A stretch of DNA of 36,065 nt from Leptospiraceae bacterium (GCA_017996175.1 JAGOHK010000045.1:1-36065); one strand, 5' to 3'; numbered from the stretch's first letter, positions 16,227 to 25,919 are shown. Numbers and translations: made by a program. Notes: a model not told the origin generated them from the sequence alone.

Positions 16227-16586
16227 TTATATTACTCTAAATGGTAAGAGAGAAATAGATCTAGCTTTTTTGATTTCTCTTACTAATTGTCTCTGGTGTT
16301 TTGCACAAGTTCCTGTGATTCTTCTTGGAAGAATTTTACCACGATTGGTGATAAATCTTTCAATCATGTCTACTCGTTTGTAATCGAGAGTAGCCGCAAG
16401 AGTTTTGTCTGCACAGAATTTACAAACTTTACGTTTGTACTTTGCATTTTTCTTAGGGTATTTACCTTCCCCATCTTTACCGCGAAAATTTTTATCATCA
16501 TCATCATCTTCTTCGTCGCGTTTGTTGTAACTTCTTTCCTTTACAGGATAGTCCTGTTGAATGTCTTTGTTTTCTAAATCTGACAT
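16227..16586 (-). CDS. rpsR: 30S ribosomal protein bS18 with acidic N-terminal extension
   Basis: 119 residues, about 40 longer than the common bS18. The conserved core begins at about 51 with [11 protein letters not shown] and continues through [20 protein letters not shown] and [14 protein letters not shown]. The Cys residues in CKFC, with the Cys and His of TCAKH, form the zinc-binding type of this protein. The first 50 residues are charged and low in complexity, with a run of Asp/Glu (DEEDDDDD) between basic patches. The start is supported by AAGGA 8 bases upstream. It lies between ssb and rplI. Confidence 0.97.
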   Translation of the reverse strand: MSDLENKDIQQDYPVKERSYNKRDEEDDDDDKNFRGKDGEGKYPKKNAKYKRKVCKFCADKTLAATLDYKRVDMIERFITNRGKILPRRITGTCAKHQRQLVREIKKARSISLLPFRVI

Positions 16587-16618
16587 GGTATTATTCCTTA
16601 TTTTAATATAATTAGTTG

Positions 16619-17065
16619 TTAAAAAACTGAGTCGTCTTCGTTTATGTCTGAGGCATAACCTGGGTCATAAGCTTCCATGGGAACTTCTTGTTGAGAATAA
16701 GAAGAATTTGCCCCACTGCTTGCACTTCCGCTACCTGTGTTTCCACCTAGGAGCTGAAAGTTTTCTACTCTGATTCTGACTTTGCTGTTTTTCTTTCCAT
16801 CGGGAGCATCCCAAACAGACTGTTGCAGTCTGCCTTCAATGGCAAGTTGTTTGCCTTTAGACGCATATTGTTTGAGAACATCAGCTAATTTTCCCCATAC
16901 ATCGCAATCGAAGAAATGAGTTTCCTCTTTTTTTTCTCCATTTGTGACATACGTTCTATTAGTCGCTAGAGTGAAATTGCAAACCGATGTGCCGCCGACA
17001 GCTTTAATTTCAGGATCGCGGGTAAGCCGTCCGATGAGAGTAACCCTATTTAGGTCATTTGCCAT
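16619..17065 (-). CDS. ssb: single-stranded DNA-binding protein
   Basis: 148 residues. The OB-fold begins [20 protein letters not shown] and includes [31 protein letters not shown] and [16 protein letters not shown] (to about 110). A Gly/Ser-rich linker leads to an acidic tail ending INEDDSVF. This is a variant of the usual DDDIPF tip that recruits partner proteins, and it ends with Val-Phe rather than Pro-Phe. It coats single-stranded DNA in replication and repair. AAGG is 9 to 10 bases before the ATG and overlaps the rpsF stop. Confidence 0.97.
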   Translation of the reverse strand: MANDLNRVTLIGRLTRDPEIKAVGGTSVCNFTLATNRTYVTNGEKKEETHFFDCDVWGKLADVLKQYASKGKQLAIEGRLQQSVWDAPDGKKNSKVRIRVENFQLLGGNTGSGSASSGANSSYSQQEVPMEAYDPGYASDINEDDSVF

Positions 17066-17069
17066 AAAA

Positions 17070-17348
17070 TCAAACCTTGATGACTAGTGCTTTTAGGATA
17101 TTCTGGTTGAGCAAAAATTCGCGCTCAATCTTTTCGATGGAGGAAGCTTCTGCTTTACATTTGATATGGGTGTAAAATCCAGATTCATGTCCTGCAATTG
17201 CATACCAGAGTTTTTTAATTCCCCAGTCTTCTTCTGAACTTATTTCGGCAGAATATTTTTTCAAAATATCCTGAATGGCTTTCTTTGTGTCGTCAATAAC
17301 GGACTGAGAGCCCTCAGCTAGTATAGACGTAATTTCATACGCTCGCAT
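17070..17348 (-). CDS. rpsF: 30S ribosomal protein bS6
   Basis: 92 residues from the ATG at 17348, chosen over longer in-frame starts because AAAGGAG lies 6 bases upstream and MRAYEITSILAEG is the normal bS6 beginning. The pattern VIDDTKKAIQDIL, DWGIKKLWYAIAGHESGFYT and EREFLLNQNILKALVIKV is typical. bS6 binds bS18 on the 30S platform, which explains their shared operon. The frame stays open 61 codons further upstream into the shared gap with the divergent oxidoreductase, but that part is not protein-like. A weak TTGACT sits at 17465-17470 on the minus strand. Confidence 0.96.
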   Translation of the reverse strand: MRAYEITSILAEGSQSVIDDTKKAIQDILKKYSAEISSEEDWGIKKLWYAIAGHESGFYTHIKCKAEASSIEKIEREFLLNQNILKALVIKV

Positions 17349-17610
17349 AATTGTCTCCTTTGGGTTAACCCTTAGTTCTGTGCAATGTCCATTTTTGCGA
17401 AAAATAGACACAGTAAGGGTAGAAGTATTTAGATTTGATGTCAGACTAAAACTTGATAGGATGGAGTCAAGAGAATTTGGCTTGGCTTCTGACTTGTTAT
17501 TATTTCTTTCGGTATTTATTGTTACACACAATTTTAGATTAAAACTACTTGACTTTCTCTAGGCAATTGCGATACCCAATTTCGTACCTTATTTATGAAA
17601 ATTGGTAGAT

Positions 17611-18549
17611 ATGAAAGCAATTGTTTACAATAAAAAGAAATCCAAAGATAAATTCGAATATTCTGAGATAGAAACACCCTCTCCGAATGAAAATGAACTC
17701 TTAATAAAAATTCGCGCATCGTCCGTTAACGCTGCGGATTGTAGACTTTTGCAAATGGGGTTTCCTCCAAAAAAAAAGATATTTGGAGCAGATATAGCAG
17801 GAGTTGTAGAGTCGGTTGGAAAAAATGTCACGGCTTTCAAACCGGGGGATTTTGTGATTGGAGAACTTTCCAATTTTGGATTTGGAGGATTCGCGGAATA
17901 TGTCGTTGCACCGTTTAATGCTCTTAGCCTTAAACCTGCCGGAATTTCTTTTGAAGAAGCAGCAGCCCTTCCTCTCGCCGGAGTTACCGCATTACAAGCA
18001 TTACGCGATAACGGAAATATTCAAAAAGGACAAAAAGTTTTAATTATTGGCTCAAGTGGCGGAGTAGGGACATTCGCCATTCAGCTTGCTAAATACTTTG
18101 GAGCGGATATCACAGGAGTTTGTAGTTCTAGAAATATAACCCAAACAAAACTTCTAGGCGCAGATCAAGTGATTGATTATACGAAAGAGGATTTTTCTAA
18201 GAGAAATGAATTCTATGACCTAATTCTTGTGGTAAATGGAAATTATCCTCTTTTAGGTTATAAGAAAAAATTAAATCAGAACGGTAAATTAGTATTAGTC
18301 GGAGGTTCTTTATCTCAAATTTTCAAAAGTCTTTTATTTGGAAAACTTTTGTCTATTGGTTCAAAGAAAGTGATTAGTGTATTTGCAAAGTTTAAACCAG
18401 CAGATTTAGAGTTTTTAGTGAATTTAGTTCAAACAAAGAAAATAAAACCAGTGATTGAAAAAACATATAACTTAGAAAATGTAGAATCCGCGATGCGATA
18501 TGTGGCTGAAGGACATTCCACTGGAAAAGTTTTAGTTAAGGTGAGTTAA
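17611..18549 (+). CDS. NAD(P)-dependent MDR oxidoreductase (quinone reductase-like)
   Basis: 312 residues from the ATG at 17611; a TTG at 17602 is possible but MKAIVY is the usual family start. It is a medium-chain dehydrogenase/reductase of the zeta-crystallin branch. The GroES-like domain holds ASSVNAADCRLLQMG and GADIAGVVESVGKNVTAFKP. The Rossmann domain has GSSGGVGTFAIQLAKYFGA (about 148-166) and LLGADQVIDYTKEDF. The catalytic-zinc Cys/His pattern of alcohol dehydrogenases is not seen, so reduction of quinones or enones is more likely than alcohol oxidation. The substrate is unknown. A small membrane protein gene follows 8 bases later and is probably co-transcribed. Confidence 0.88.
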   Translation: MKAIVYNKKKSKDKFEYSEIETPSPNENELLIKIRASSVNAADCRLLQMGFPPKKKIFGADIAGVVESVGKNVTAFKPGDFVIGELSNFGFGGFAEYVVAPFNALSLKPAGISFEEAAALPLAGVTALQALRDNGNIQKGQKVLIIGSSGGVGTFAIQLAKYFGADITGVCSSRNITQTKLLGADQVIDYTKEDFSKRNEFYDLILVVNGNYPLLGYKKKLNQNGKLVLVGGSLSQIFKSLLFGKLLSIGSKKVISVFAKFKPADLEFLVNLVQTKKIKPVIEKTYNLENVESAMRYVAEGHSTGKVLVKVS

Positions 18550-18557
18550 ATGCTCTT

Positions 18558-18959
18558 ATGAAACTCCAAAAAATAATTTTACTCATAGATTCTCTTTCGG
18601 GACTCATTGCTGGAATTTTTGTTCTTTTATTGTATTCCTATTTTTCAGCTTGGTACAATTGGAGTAGGGAACAAACTCTATTTATTGGATTTACCAATCT
18701 CCTTTATGGCTCTTATTCGGGATTTATACTCTACCAATTTACTAGAGGCAACTTAGTGTTAAATGAAAAAATCACCGTTTTAATATTAGCAAATTGTATT
18801 TGGGCGGGACATTGTTTTACGCAAGTCTGGAATCATTACAGTAATTTTTCTATCTTTGGTTCTTTACACCTTGGATTCGAGGGAATATACGTGATTGTAC
18901 TAGCCTACTTTGAAGCCAGGTTTTTACTTGCCCCTTTTTTGTATGAAAGCAATACTTGA
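18558..18959 (+). CDS. small integral membrane protein, unknown function
   Basis: 133 residues with about four membrane helices: near 5-27 (IILLIDSLSGLIAGIFVLLL), 40-60, 72-90 and 102-125. Trp, His and Tyr are common in the later helices (WAGHCFTQVWNHY). I do not recognise the family. It starts 8 bases after the oxidoreductase stop with no clear ribosome binding site, so it is likely translated by coupling. The pairing with an MDR enzyme may be functional or merely positional. Confidence 0.7.
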   Translation: MKLQKIILLIDSLSGLIAGIFVLLLYSYFSAWYNWSREQTLFIGFTNLLYGSYSGFILYQFTRGNLVLNEKITVLILANCIWAGHCFTQVWNHYSNFSIFGSLHLGFEGIYVIVLAYFEARFLLAPFLYESNT

Positions 18960-19086
18960 AGATACCAATTATTTAATTAAAAATAGATTGGATTGCCCCA
19001 AGTGAATAAATTAGAAATTTTTTAATAATGCAATTCGTTGTAGCGTAGTGTAGTGTGAAAAAAATATTATCTGGAGAAATTTATTT

Positions 19087-19458
19087 ATGAATGAAGAACA
19101 AATCCCTTTCCTTGTAGAAGGAGTTTTAATTTCCATAAGTGCAGTGTTTGGATTTTTTTTGAGTAGAGCGGGAAAACCTTACAGTAAAGTGAAACTTGGG
19201 TTTCATCTATTTTTTTATACGTGGCTCAGTTTCGGCTATGGATTTATTTCATTCGGTTATTTTTCAAGGGATACTATGAGTGTAATCTGGATTCCAGTTG
19301 GCATCATGGGGTTAATGATTCTAATTCAACTGGCTACCGGCATAATAATGATAGCCCGAACGAAAGTAGAAAAGCTAATTCTTATAATTCACATAATATC
19401 GTTTATCTTGATGCTTTTATCTGTTGTTTGTGGTTTCGTTATTGTAGGGCTTGGCTAG
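19087..19458 (+). CDS. small integral membrane protein, unknown function
   Basis: 123 residues with about four hydrophobic helices (near 8-26, 37-60, 66-89 and 97-121). Short basic stretches between them (SRAGKPYSKVK, ARTKVEK) would lie on the cytoplasmic side. GGAG lies 10 bases before the ATG. It sits 127 bases after the preceding membrane protein and runs towards the DUF4256 gene, 8 bases from that gene's stop. No family was recognised. Confidence 0.65.
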   Translation: MNEEQIPFLVEGVLISISAVFGFFLSRAGKPYSKVKLGFHLFFYTWLSFGYGFISFGYFSRDTMSVIWIPVGIMGLMILIQLATGIIMIARTKVEKLILIIHIISFILMLLSVVCGFVIVGLG

Positions 19459-19466
19459 ATAACTAA

Positions 19467-20042
19467 TTATATTCTTACGGAACCACGAAAGCCCCGAGCG
19501 GCATAATAAGATTCTGCGCCGTTATGATACAGGAAGACTGTGTCGTAACGACGATCACAAAAAAGGGCACCGCCGAGTTTTCTAATATTAGAAGGTGTTT
19601 GTATCCAACTTGATGTTTTCAAATCAAAATTTCCAAGTTTCTGCAGCTCGCGGTATTCTTCTTCTGTTAAAATTTCAATACCCATAGCAGTAGCCATGTC
19701 CATTGCGCTATCTTTAGGTTTATTTTCTTTCCTTGAATCCAGTGCTTCTCTGTCAAAACAAAGACTTCTTCGGTCTTTAGGACTTTCTGGTGAACAATCA
19801 TAAAATAGGTATTCGCCCGTCTTTTTATCAAAACCAACTACATCCGGTTCTCCGCCAGTTTTTTCCATTTCATTCAGCGACCAGAGTTTATCCGTATTAG
19901 CCTCTAACTTTGTTTGGACTTTAGCCCAATCTAAATCTTTATGACGTTTTTTATTTTTCTCAAAACGGGCTTTCAATGTTTTGAGTAGTTCTTCCGATTC
20001 TTTTGTTGATAACTTCTTTTTATTGTTATTAGCCTTGCTCAT
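19467..20042 (-). CDS. DUF4256 family protein
   Basis: 191 residues, soluble and charged. It matches the DUF4256 pattern: LLKTLKARFEKNKKRHKDLD at the start, LWSLNEMEKTGGEPDVVGFD, a central DCSPESPKDRRSLCFDREAL, then DMATAMGIEILTEEEYRELQ and FCDRRYDTVFLYHNGAESYY near the end. The function of the family is not known. AGAGAGG precedes the ATG by 8 bases. It is on the same strand as the AAA+ gene upstream but 89 bases away. Confidence 0.85.
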   Translation of the reverse strand: MSKANNNKKKLSTKESEELLKTLKARFEKNKKRHKDLDWAKVQTKLEANTDKLWSLNEMEKTGGEPDVVGFDKKTGEYLFYDCSPESPKDRRSLCFDREALDSRKENKPKDSAMDMATAMGIEILTEEEYRELQKLGNFDLKTSSWIQTPSNIRKLGGALFCDRRYDTVFLYHNGAESYYAARGFRGSVRI

Positions 20043-20131
20043 AACTTATACCTCTCTTTTGAATTAGGTTTTATTAAAATTCTCATACAATGTATTACAA
20101 TCTTTTATTTAAGTTAAATTTGAGATACTCC

Positions 20132-21697
20132 TTAATCAAATCCAGCTTTCTTTTTATTTTCTAATCTATAGATTTCCTTTACGCCTTTTTTTACGTGGTC
20201 TTCTTTGATTATAATATCTTGATTTTGAGAATCTCGGATTGCAAATTTAATAATCATACTGGAAAGTTCCACTGCCATCGAGCCTGTCATTACAGTGTTT
20301 TCAGGGATGATATTTTTTATATTGGTAAATTCTTTCTGAAATTTATCTAGTTTACTTTCTACTAATTTTGCAATCAGACCACGACCTAACTCTCCCATAA
20401 AAATCTTTGCATCAATGCGCCCTGGTCTGTCAATGATTGCCTTTTCTATGGTTTCAATTCGATTGGTTGTAATAATTGTGAGGATACCATCATTTTCCTC
20501 GAGACCATCTAGGTGTCCCATGAGTGTAGCCACATTAAATTTATTCCCGTCACTTACTTCTCTATCTGTAATATAAAAATCAATATCTTCTAAAATAATT
20601 ACACTTGGTCTGCCAAGTCTTGCAAATCGAAAGATTCTATCAATGTCTGAAGGATTATGCATATCACCCGCTTTTACCCAGATAACGGTTTCGGACATTT
20701 GGCTCGCTATGATCTTGGCTAACATTGTTTTGCCTGTACCTGGAGGACCGTAGAGGGCAACCCCACGTTTGAAAGGGAGATTTGCCTTGGCATAAATTTC
20801 TCGCATTTTAAAAAAATCAAAAATTTCCCTCTTGATATTTTCCTTTATGCTATCTTCGAGCACTAGATCGTCTAGGGAAAATTTGGAAGTTAATTTTATA
20901 ATCTTTTGGTCTCCAGTAAATTTTCCACCTTTAATTTCGGAATCTTCATAAAGAAGTTTTTCAAATTCTAAATCAAATTTCTCTTGAATAAAATTGGACT
21001 GCGTGTTCTCTACAAGAGCTGTAAGAGAATAGAATACATGTCCATCAAAACTCATTTCTTTGATAATACCTAACGCAAAAACTATTTTTTCCTTTTCAAA
21101 GATTTGAAATATATTTACGTTTGCATATTTGTAGACTTTATCCGCTACTTCAATTCTAACTTTTTCAGGTGTATGGCTATCATCTAAGAGAGAAACTTCT
21201 CCTTTAAATTCATACCCGCGAAATAATTTAAAAACTGCATTCCAGGCGCTGAGAAGTAAATTTTCTGGGAGAGAAAATAGTCGAAGCGAGTAGGGGTCTT
21301 TTAAAAAAAATCGCAGATGATCCATCGAGGAGAATTTTGCAGGAATGGAATTATCTAATTCTGTGATTAAGGCAGGTAGAAATTTATTTACAATCTCTTC
21401 TTCCTTCTCTGAATAGAAAAAAGTAAGTTTGAACTTTTGTTTGTAGTATAAAAAGTCGCGCTGATTAGATTCACTTAAAGAAAGATGAATTTTTAATCCT
21501 TTCTCGAATTCTAGTTCCATTTTAAAACGAACAGGAATTTCAATTTCGTCCTTTACAACTATCCGTCTCGGTGGAGACAGTAATAAAATCTTATAGCGAA
21601 AAGTTGTCTCTAAACTTAAAAGAACATTTTCTAGATTCAAAAGCTGGTATTCTGATAGATAGACGAGTTTTTGGTTCAATTGATCTTGGTTTAGCAA
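20132..21697 (-). CDS. AAA+ ATPase with unrecognised N-terminal half
   Basis: 521 residues. The C-terminal 240 residues are a classical AAA+ module: Walker A GPPGTGKT (317-324), Walker B VIILED (366-371), sensor-1 TTN (410-412) and arginine-finger region DRPGR (423-427). That pattern is typical of unfoldase or remodelling AAA proteins. The first 290 residues show no motif I know and alternate beta-rich and helical stretches, probably the substrate-recognition part. There are no membrane segments, zinc site or protease motif. The start is TTG, supported by AAGGA 7 bases upstream; no ATG fits. It is divergent from rplM. Partner and substrate are unknown. Confidence 0.85.
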   Translation of the reverse strand: MLNQDQLNQKLVYLSEYQLLNLENVLLSLETTFRYKILLLSPPRRIVVKDEIEIPVRFKMELEFEKGLKIHLSLSESNQRDFLYYKQKFKLTFFYSEKEEEIVNKFLPALITELDNSIPAKFSSMDHLRFFLKDPYSLRLFSLPENLLLSAWNAVFKLFRGYEFKGEVSLLDDSHTPEKVRIEVADKVYKYANVNIFQIFEKEKIVFALGIIKEMSFDGHVFYSLTALVENTQSNFIQEKFDLEFEKLLYEDSEIKGGKFTGDQKIIKLTSKFSLDDLVLEDSIKENIKREIFDFFKMREIYAKANLPFKRGVALYGPPGTGKTMLAKIIASQMSETVIWVKAGDMHNPSDIDRIFRFARLGRPSVIILEDIDFYITDREVSDGNKFNVATLMGHLDGLEENDGILTIITTNRIETIEKAIIDRPGRIDAKIFMGELGRGLIAKLVESKLDKFQKEFTNIKNIIPENTVMTGSMAVELSSMIIKFAIRDSQNQDIIIKEDHVKKGVKEIYRLENKKKAGFD

Positions 21698-21812
21698 TGT
21701 GATTTCCTTTTTGTATTTTGATCGTTGATCCTATTTTCACCGCTAAATCATTAAAAAATCTTGCATAAAAAAATACATCCAAAATTATGACAAATAGAGG
21801 ATTATTTTTACA

Positions 21813-22262
21813 ATGCCAATCATATCACCAGTACATAGAACCCCTTCCTTGAAAAAAGAGGAAACTAAGAAGTCATGGTTTGTAGTTGATGCCCAAGGAA
21901 AAACTTTAGGCAGACTTTGTTCTGCAGTGGCTACTAGACTTAGAGGTAAGCACAAGGCAACTTTCACTCCCAACCAAGATTGTGGAGACAATATCATCAT
22001 TATCAATGCTTCTAAAATTGAAGTAACAGGTCGTAAAAAAGACCAAAAAATGTATTACCATCACTCCCTTTACCCTGGAGGGATGACCGCAACTCCATTC
22101 AAGGATTTAATCAGAGAAAACCCTGAAAGAATTTTAATGGAAGGCGTTAAGGGAATGTTACCAAAAAGCAAATTAGGCGATGTAATGCTTTCTAATTTGA
22201 GAGTATTTGCAGGTAGCGAGCACAATCTAAAAGCACAGAAACCTGTTGCACTAGAGTTATAA
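21813..22262 (+). CDS. rplM: 50S ribosomal protein uL13
   Basis: 149 residues. After a short N-terminal extension it has [60 protein letters not shown], and a conserved end with [15 protein letters not shown] and [13 protein letters not shown]. It is an early-assembly protein of the large subunit. GAGGA lies upstream of the ATG at a rather long distance (about 12 bases). rpsI follows after 16 bases, the standard pairing. Confidence 0.98.
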   Translation: MPIISPVHRTPSLKKEETKKSWFVVDAQGKTLGRLCSAVATRLRGKHKATFTPNQDCGDNIIIINASKIEVTGRKKDQKMYYHHSLYPGGMTATPFKDLIRENPERILMEGVKGMLPKSKLGDVMLSNLRVFAGSEHNLKAQKPVALEL

Positions 22263-22278
22263 TAAAAAGGATCAATCA

Positions 22279-22677
22279 ATGGCAAAAGATAAAGGCACAT
22301 GGACAGTTGGCAGACGTAAAACTTCTGTAGCAAGACTCAAGCTCACAGACGGAACTGGAAAAATCACAGTAAACAAAAAAGACATCAAAGATTATATCAA
22401 GACCGGCGAAGCGAAAGTAGCCGCTGCGATTGCGCCTTTGACAATTTTAAATGTAAAAGACAAATATGATCTTCTTTTAAACGTTCATGGTGGTGGAGTA
22501 ACTGGTCAAGTAGAAGCAATTCGTCACGCGATTGCACGAGCACTTTCTTTAAAGAGTGCAGAGTCAAGAAGCATCTTGAAAAAAGAAGGATTCTTAACTC
22601 GTGATTCTAGAATGGTTGAACGTAAAAAATACGGTCTACACAAAGCTAGAAGAGGAACACAATTCTCTAAACGTTAA
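22279..22677 (+). CDS. rpsI: 30S ribosomal protein uS9
   Basis: 132 residues. It has [20 protein letters not shown] at the N-terminus, [20 protein letters not shown] in the middle and the basic tail [18 protein letters not shown], whose final Arg reaches the P-site tRNA. AAGGA is 8 bases before the ATG. It forms an operon with rplM and probably with recX and alaS downstream. Confidence 0.98.
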   Translation: MAKDKGTWTVGRRKTSVARLKLTDGTGKITVNKKDIKDYIKTGEAKVAAAIAPLTILNVKDKYDLLLNVHGGGVTGQVEAIRHAIARALSLKSAESRSILKKEGFLTRDSRMVERKKYGLHKARRGTQFSKR

Positions 22678-22686
22678 TCTCTTTCT

Positions 22687-23157
22687 TTGGACGAGATTGT
22701 TTATTCTAAAATTCTAAAACTTCTCAGAACGAGAGATCGCTCTGAGAAAGAAATTTTAGAATATCTAGAAAAAAGCGGGGTAGCAAGTAGCGACTCCGCT
22801 TTTTTTATTGATAGACTTCGCTCTTCCAAATTAATTAGCGATGTAAGATTTGCGGAAAGTAAAATCCGTTCTCGTATTTACAACCAACACTGGGGCAAAG
22901 AAAGAATCAAATTAGAGTTAGTCGAGTTTGGAATTTCTTCTGAAATAATAGAAGATGAAATTTCTAAAATAGAAGAATCAGTCTGGTTGGAAAATTGTGA
23001 GAGGCTAATAGAAAGAAACCGAATTAATAAAAAAAAGCAAAGCGAAGTCTATAAATTAAAGAAAAAACTTTTCCAAATGGGTTATCCACAAGTTACGATA
23101 AAAAAAGCATTCACGAATCAAAATATCTCGGAAGAGTTTGAGATAGATTTAGAATAG
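22687..23157 (+). CDS. recX: RecX regulatory protein
   Basis: 156 residues, within the family range. It shows the RecX three-helix repeats: LRTRDRSEKEILEYLEKSGV, then FFIDRLRSSKLISDVRFAES, HWGKERIKLELVEFGISSEI and VYKLKKKLFQMGYPQVTIKK. RecX limits RecA filament growth. The best start is TTG at 22687, 9 bases after the rpsI stop, without a ribosome binding site, so reinitiation after rpsI would drive it. recA is not in the window. alaS starts 14 bases later. Confidence 0.88.
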   Translation: MDEIVYSKILKLLRTRDRSEKEILEYLEKSGVASSDSAFFIDRLRSSKLISDVRFAESKIRSRIYNQHWGKERIKLELVEFGISSEIIEDEISKIEESVWLENCERLIERNRINKKKQSEVYKLKKKLFQMGYPQVTIKKAFTNQNISEEFEIDLE

Positions 23158-23171
23158 GAAAATCAATAGCA

Positions 23172-25919
23172 ATGTACAAAACAGTCAAAGAAATCAGAAA
23201 AAGTTTCATCGAATACTTTCGCTCCAAAGGACATACGATAGTCCCATCTTCTAGTTTAATCCCTGTTGGAGATCCAACACTTCTATTCACCACAGCCGGC
23301 ATGGTTCAATTTAAACCTTATTTTACTGGTGCTGTGGAGTTAACCTTCACACGAGCGGCTAGTTCTCAAAAATCTCTCAGAACTACCGATTTAGAAAATG
23401 TAGGAAGAACGGAAAGACATTGTACTTTTTTTGAGATGCTTGGAAATTTTAGCTTTGGAGATTATTTCAAAAAAGAAGCTATTTCCTATGCCCTAGACTT
23501 TTCTACTAACGTTTTAAAATTTCCAAAAGAGAAAATTTGGATCACAGTTTATTTGGACGACGATGAAGCAGAAAACTTTTGGATCGCAGAAGGAATTCCT
23601 AAAGAGAGAATCGTGCGACTTGGGAAAGATGATAATTTCTGGGGTCCGGCTGGTGACTCCGGTGCTTGTGGTCCTTGCTCTGAGCTTTACTTAGACAGGG
23701 GCGTAGAAAAAGGTGGTCCCAATTGTGGAACGTCTAATACCTGTAAACCGGGCTGTAGTTGCGATAGATTTCTCGAATTCTGGAATTTAGTATTTAACCA
23801 ATTCGACCAAGATGTAACTGGAAAATTAAATCCTCTCAAACAAACTGGAATTGATACAGGAAGCGGCTTAGAGCGAGTAGCCTTACTTTTACAAAATGTG
23901 GATTCTGTCTATGACACAGATGAACTCAGACGAATTATCGGATTTATTGAAAGTCTGAGTGGAAAAGTTTACGACAAAGAATCTAGAATGGCTTTTCGAG
24001 TATTGACTGATCATTCGCGTGCGATTACATTTTCGATTTCTGATGGAGTGATGCCGGATAAAACGGGGCGTGGGTATGTTATCCGCCGTCTCATTCGTCG
24101 TGCTTCTCTATTTGCTAGAAGAATTGGAATCAAGGAAGCTTTTATCTACAAAGTCATTCCTGAAATTGTTTCGATTTACCAAGAGGAATATCCTGATTTG
24201 GCGAAACGTCAGTCTGAGATTATCCGAATTGTAAAATCGGAAGAAGATTTATTTTTAAACACACTCGAACTCGGACTTGGAGTCATTGACTCTATGACCA
24301 AACAATACGAGGCAAGAAAAGAAAAACGTTTTAGTGGTGCTGATACATTTAAGCTCTACGGCACTTACGGCTTTCCGGCTGAGATGACAAAAGAAATTCT
24401 GAGAGACCGCGGATTTGATTTTGATGAAAAGGGGTTTCAAGACGAACTAGAAAAAGATAGAAAACTTTCTCGCGATAGTTGGAAGGGAAAAAAAGCCCAA
24501 ATCCTTACAGTCATAGGAGAAAAACTTTCTACTACCAAGTTTAGCGGCTATGAAAAAACTACTGACACAGGAAAAATTCTTTTTATCATCAAAGAGTCAA
24601 AGACTGCTAATTCGCTAAACTCAGGCGAAGAAGGAATTTTAGTTTTAGACCAATCTTGTTTTTATGGTGAGTCTGGCGGGCAGATTGGAGATACCGGCTA
24701 TATCAAATTAGGCGATAGCCTATTCCAAGTAAAAGACGCTCAGAAGGAAAATGATGTTATCCTACATATCGGAACTGTTTTACAAGGCGAATTAAAAGTA
24801 GGGGACTCGGTGACTTTAGAAGTAGAGGCTAATCGTCGTGAGCTACTAACTTACCATCACTCAGGAACTCATTTGCTTAATGGAGCATTAAGAGAAATAC
24901 TTGGAACTCATGTCACACAGAAAGCTTCTCTTGTTTCAGATGAATACTTGCGTTTTGACTTTTCGCATAACGCGGCTCTAACAGAGGACGAAATTATCCA
25001 AATTGAATCGAAAGTCAATGAAGCGATTGAGTCCTCCGTTCCTGTGGCTACTAAGGTGTTGTCTCTAGAAGACGCAAAGAAGACAGGTGCGGTTGCATTC
25101 TTTGAAGAAAAGTATGGCGACATCGTGCGTGTGATTCAGATGGATAAGTACTCTGTGGAATTTTGTGGTGGAACCCATGTGAGTAACACTGGAAATATCA
25201 AATACTTCTACATCCAAAAAGAATCTAGCCCTGGTGCGGGAAACCGTAGAATCGAAGCAGTCTGTGGAACTCCTGTGATTGAATTTTTCCAGAAAGAATT
25301 TCAAAATCTGGCTCAGAAAACACAGGAATTTAATCTAAAAGCAAAAGAAGTATTCAAAGACAGTAAGAATTTTATCGACTCCAAAATCCCAAGTCCAGAA
25401 GAGGTGCAAGATGCTTTCTTAAAGACCGGAGCGGCTACAGTCAAACAATACAGAGACTTAAAGCGAAACGTAGAAAAAGAACTTTCCGAGAAAACTAATC
25501 TACTCACAAAAGAGAAGAAACGTCTGGAGTCCGAAGGGAATAATTCTATTTTATCGCAAGCGGAAGTCTTATTTGCAGCTGCTGAGAAAATTGGTAGTCT
25601 TCAATTTGTTTCTAAATCCTTTAAGGATTTGAAATTAGATGTTCTAAAAGAGTTAGGAGATAGAATTAAGAACAAGCCCGAAAAAATTTTTATTTCCTTT
25701 ATCCTAGAAACCGACAGCGGCAAAACAGTGTTACTCATGGCAAATAAGCAAGCAGTAGAAGCAGGATTTGATTGTAACCAGATTCTAAAATCTAGTATGG
25801 CAAACCTCGGTGGAAAAGGCGGGGGTAAGACAGATATGGCGCAGGGTTCTACCAGTGGACAAACATCTGTGGATGAAATTTTGCGAGTAGTTAAAAATGA
25901 AATACAAACAAGAGGTTAA
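23172..25919 (+). CDS. alaS: alanyl-tRNA synthetase
   Basis: 915 residues, full length. The class II catalytic domain begins IRKSFIEYFRSKGHTIVPSS and includes TTAGMVQFKPYFTG, RTERHCTFFEMLGNFSFGDY and GIDTGSGLERV. The editing domain carries the zinc-type motifs HSGTH (His563, His567) and CGGTH (Cys665). The C-terminal C-Ala domain ends with GGKGGGKTDMAQGS. It charges tRNA-Ala and hydrolyses Ser or Gly mischarges. AGGA lies about 12 bases upstream of the ATG. It is followed after 5 bases by yajQ and probably shares its transcript. Confidence 0.98.
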   Translation: MYKTVKEIRKSFIEYFRSKGHTIVPSSSLIPVGDPTLLFTTAGMVQFKPYFTGAVELTFTRAASSQKSLRTTDLENVGRTERHCTFFEMLGNFSFGDYFKKEAISYALDFSTNVLKFPKEKIWITVYLDDDEAENFWIAEGIPKERIVRLGKDDNFWGPAGDSGACGPCSELYLDRGVEKGGPNCGTSNTCKPGCSCDRFLEFWNLVFNQFDQDVTGKLNPLKQTGIDTGSGLERVALLLQNVDSVYDTDELRRIIGFIESLSGKVYDKESRMAFRVLTDHSRAITFSISDGVMPDKTGRGYVIRRLIRRASLFARRIGIKEAFIYKVIPEIVSIYQEEYPDLAKRQSEIIRIVKSEEDLFLNTLELGLGVIDSMTKQYEARKEKRFSGADTFKLYGTYGFPAEMTKEILRDRGFDFDEKGFQDELEKDRKLSRDSWKGKKAQILTVIGEKLSTTKFSGYEKTTDTGKILFIIKESKTANSLNSGEEGILVLDQSCFYGESGGQIGDTGYIKLGDSLFQVKDAQKENDVILHIGTVLQGELKVGDSVTLEVEANRRELLTYHHSGTHLLNGALREILGTHVTQKASLVSDEYLRFDFSHNAALTEDEIIQIESKVNEAIESSVPVATKVLSLEDAKKTGAVAFFEEKYGDIVRVIQMDKYSVEFCGGTHVSNTGNIKYFYIQKESSPGAGNRRIEAVCGTPVIEFFQKEFQNLAQKTQEFNLKAKEVFKDSKNFIDSKIPSPEEVQDAFLKTGAATVKQYRDLKRNVEKELSEKTNLLTKEKKRLESEGNNSILSQAEVLFAAAEKIGSLQFVSKSFKDLKLDVLKELGDRIKNKPEKIFISFILETDSGKTVLLMANKQAVEAGFDCNQILKSSMANLGGKGGGKTDMAQGSTSGQTSVDEILRVVKNEIQTRG

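Noticed and set aside
17349..17531. 61-codon N-terminal extension of bS6
   Set aside because: AAAGGAG and the standard bS6 start at 17348 are decisive; the extension is Asn/Ser/Thr-rich and unlike the family.
21591..21782. 63-codon frame overlapping the AAA+ gene start, with a plausible-looking first half
   Set aside because: It overlaps the AAA+ coding start out of frame and has no ribosome binding site; the TTG start of the AAA+ gene has one.
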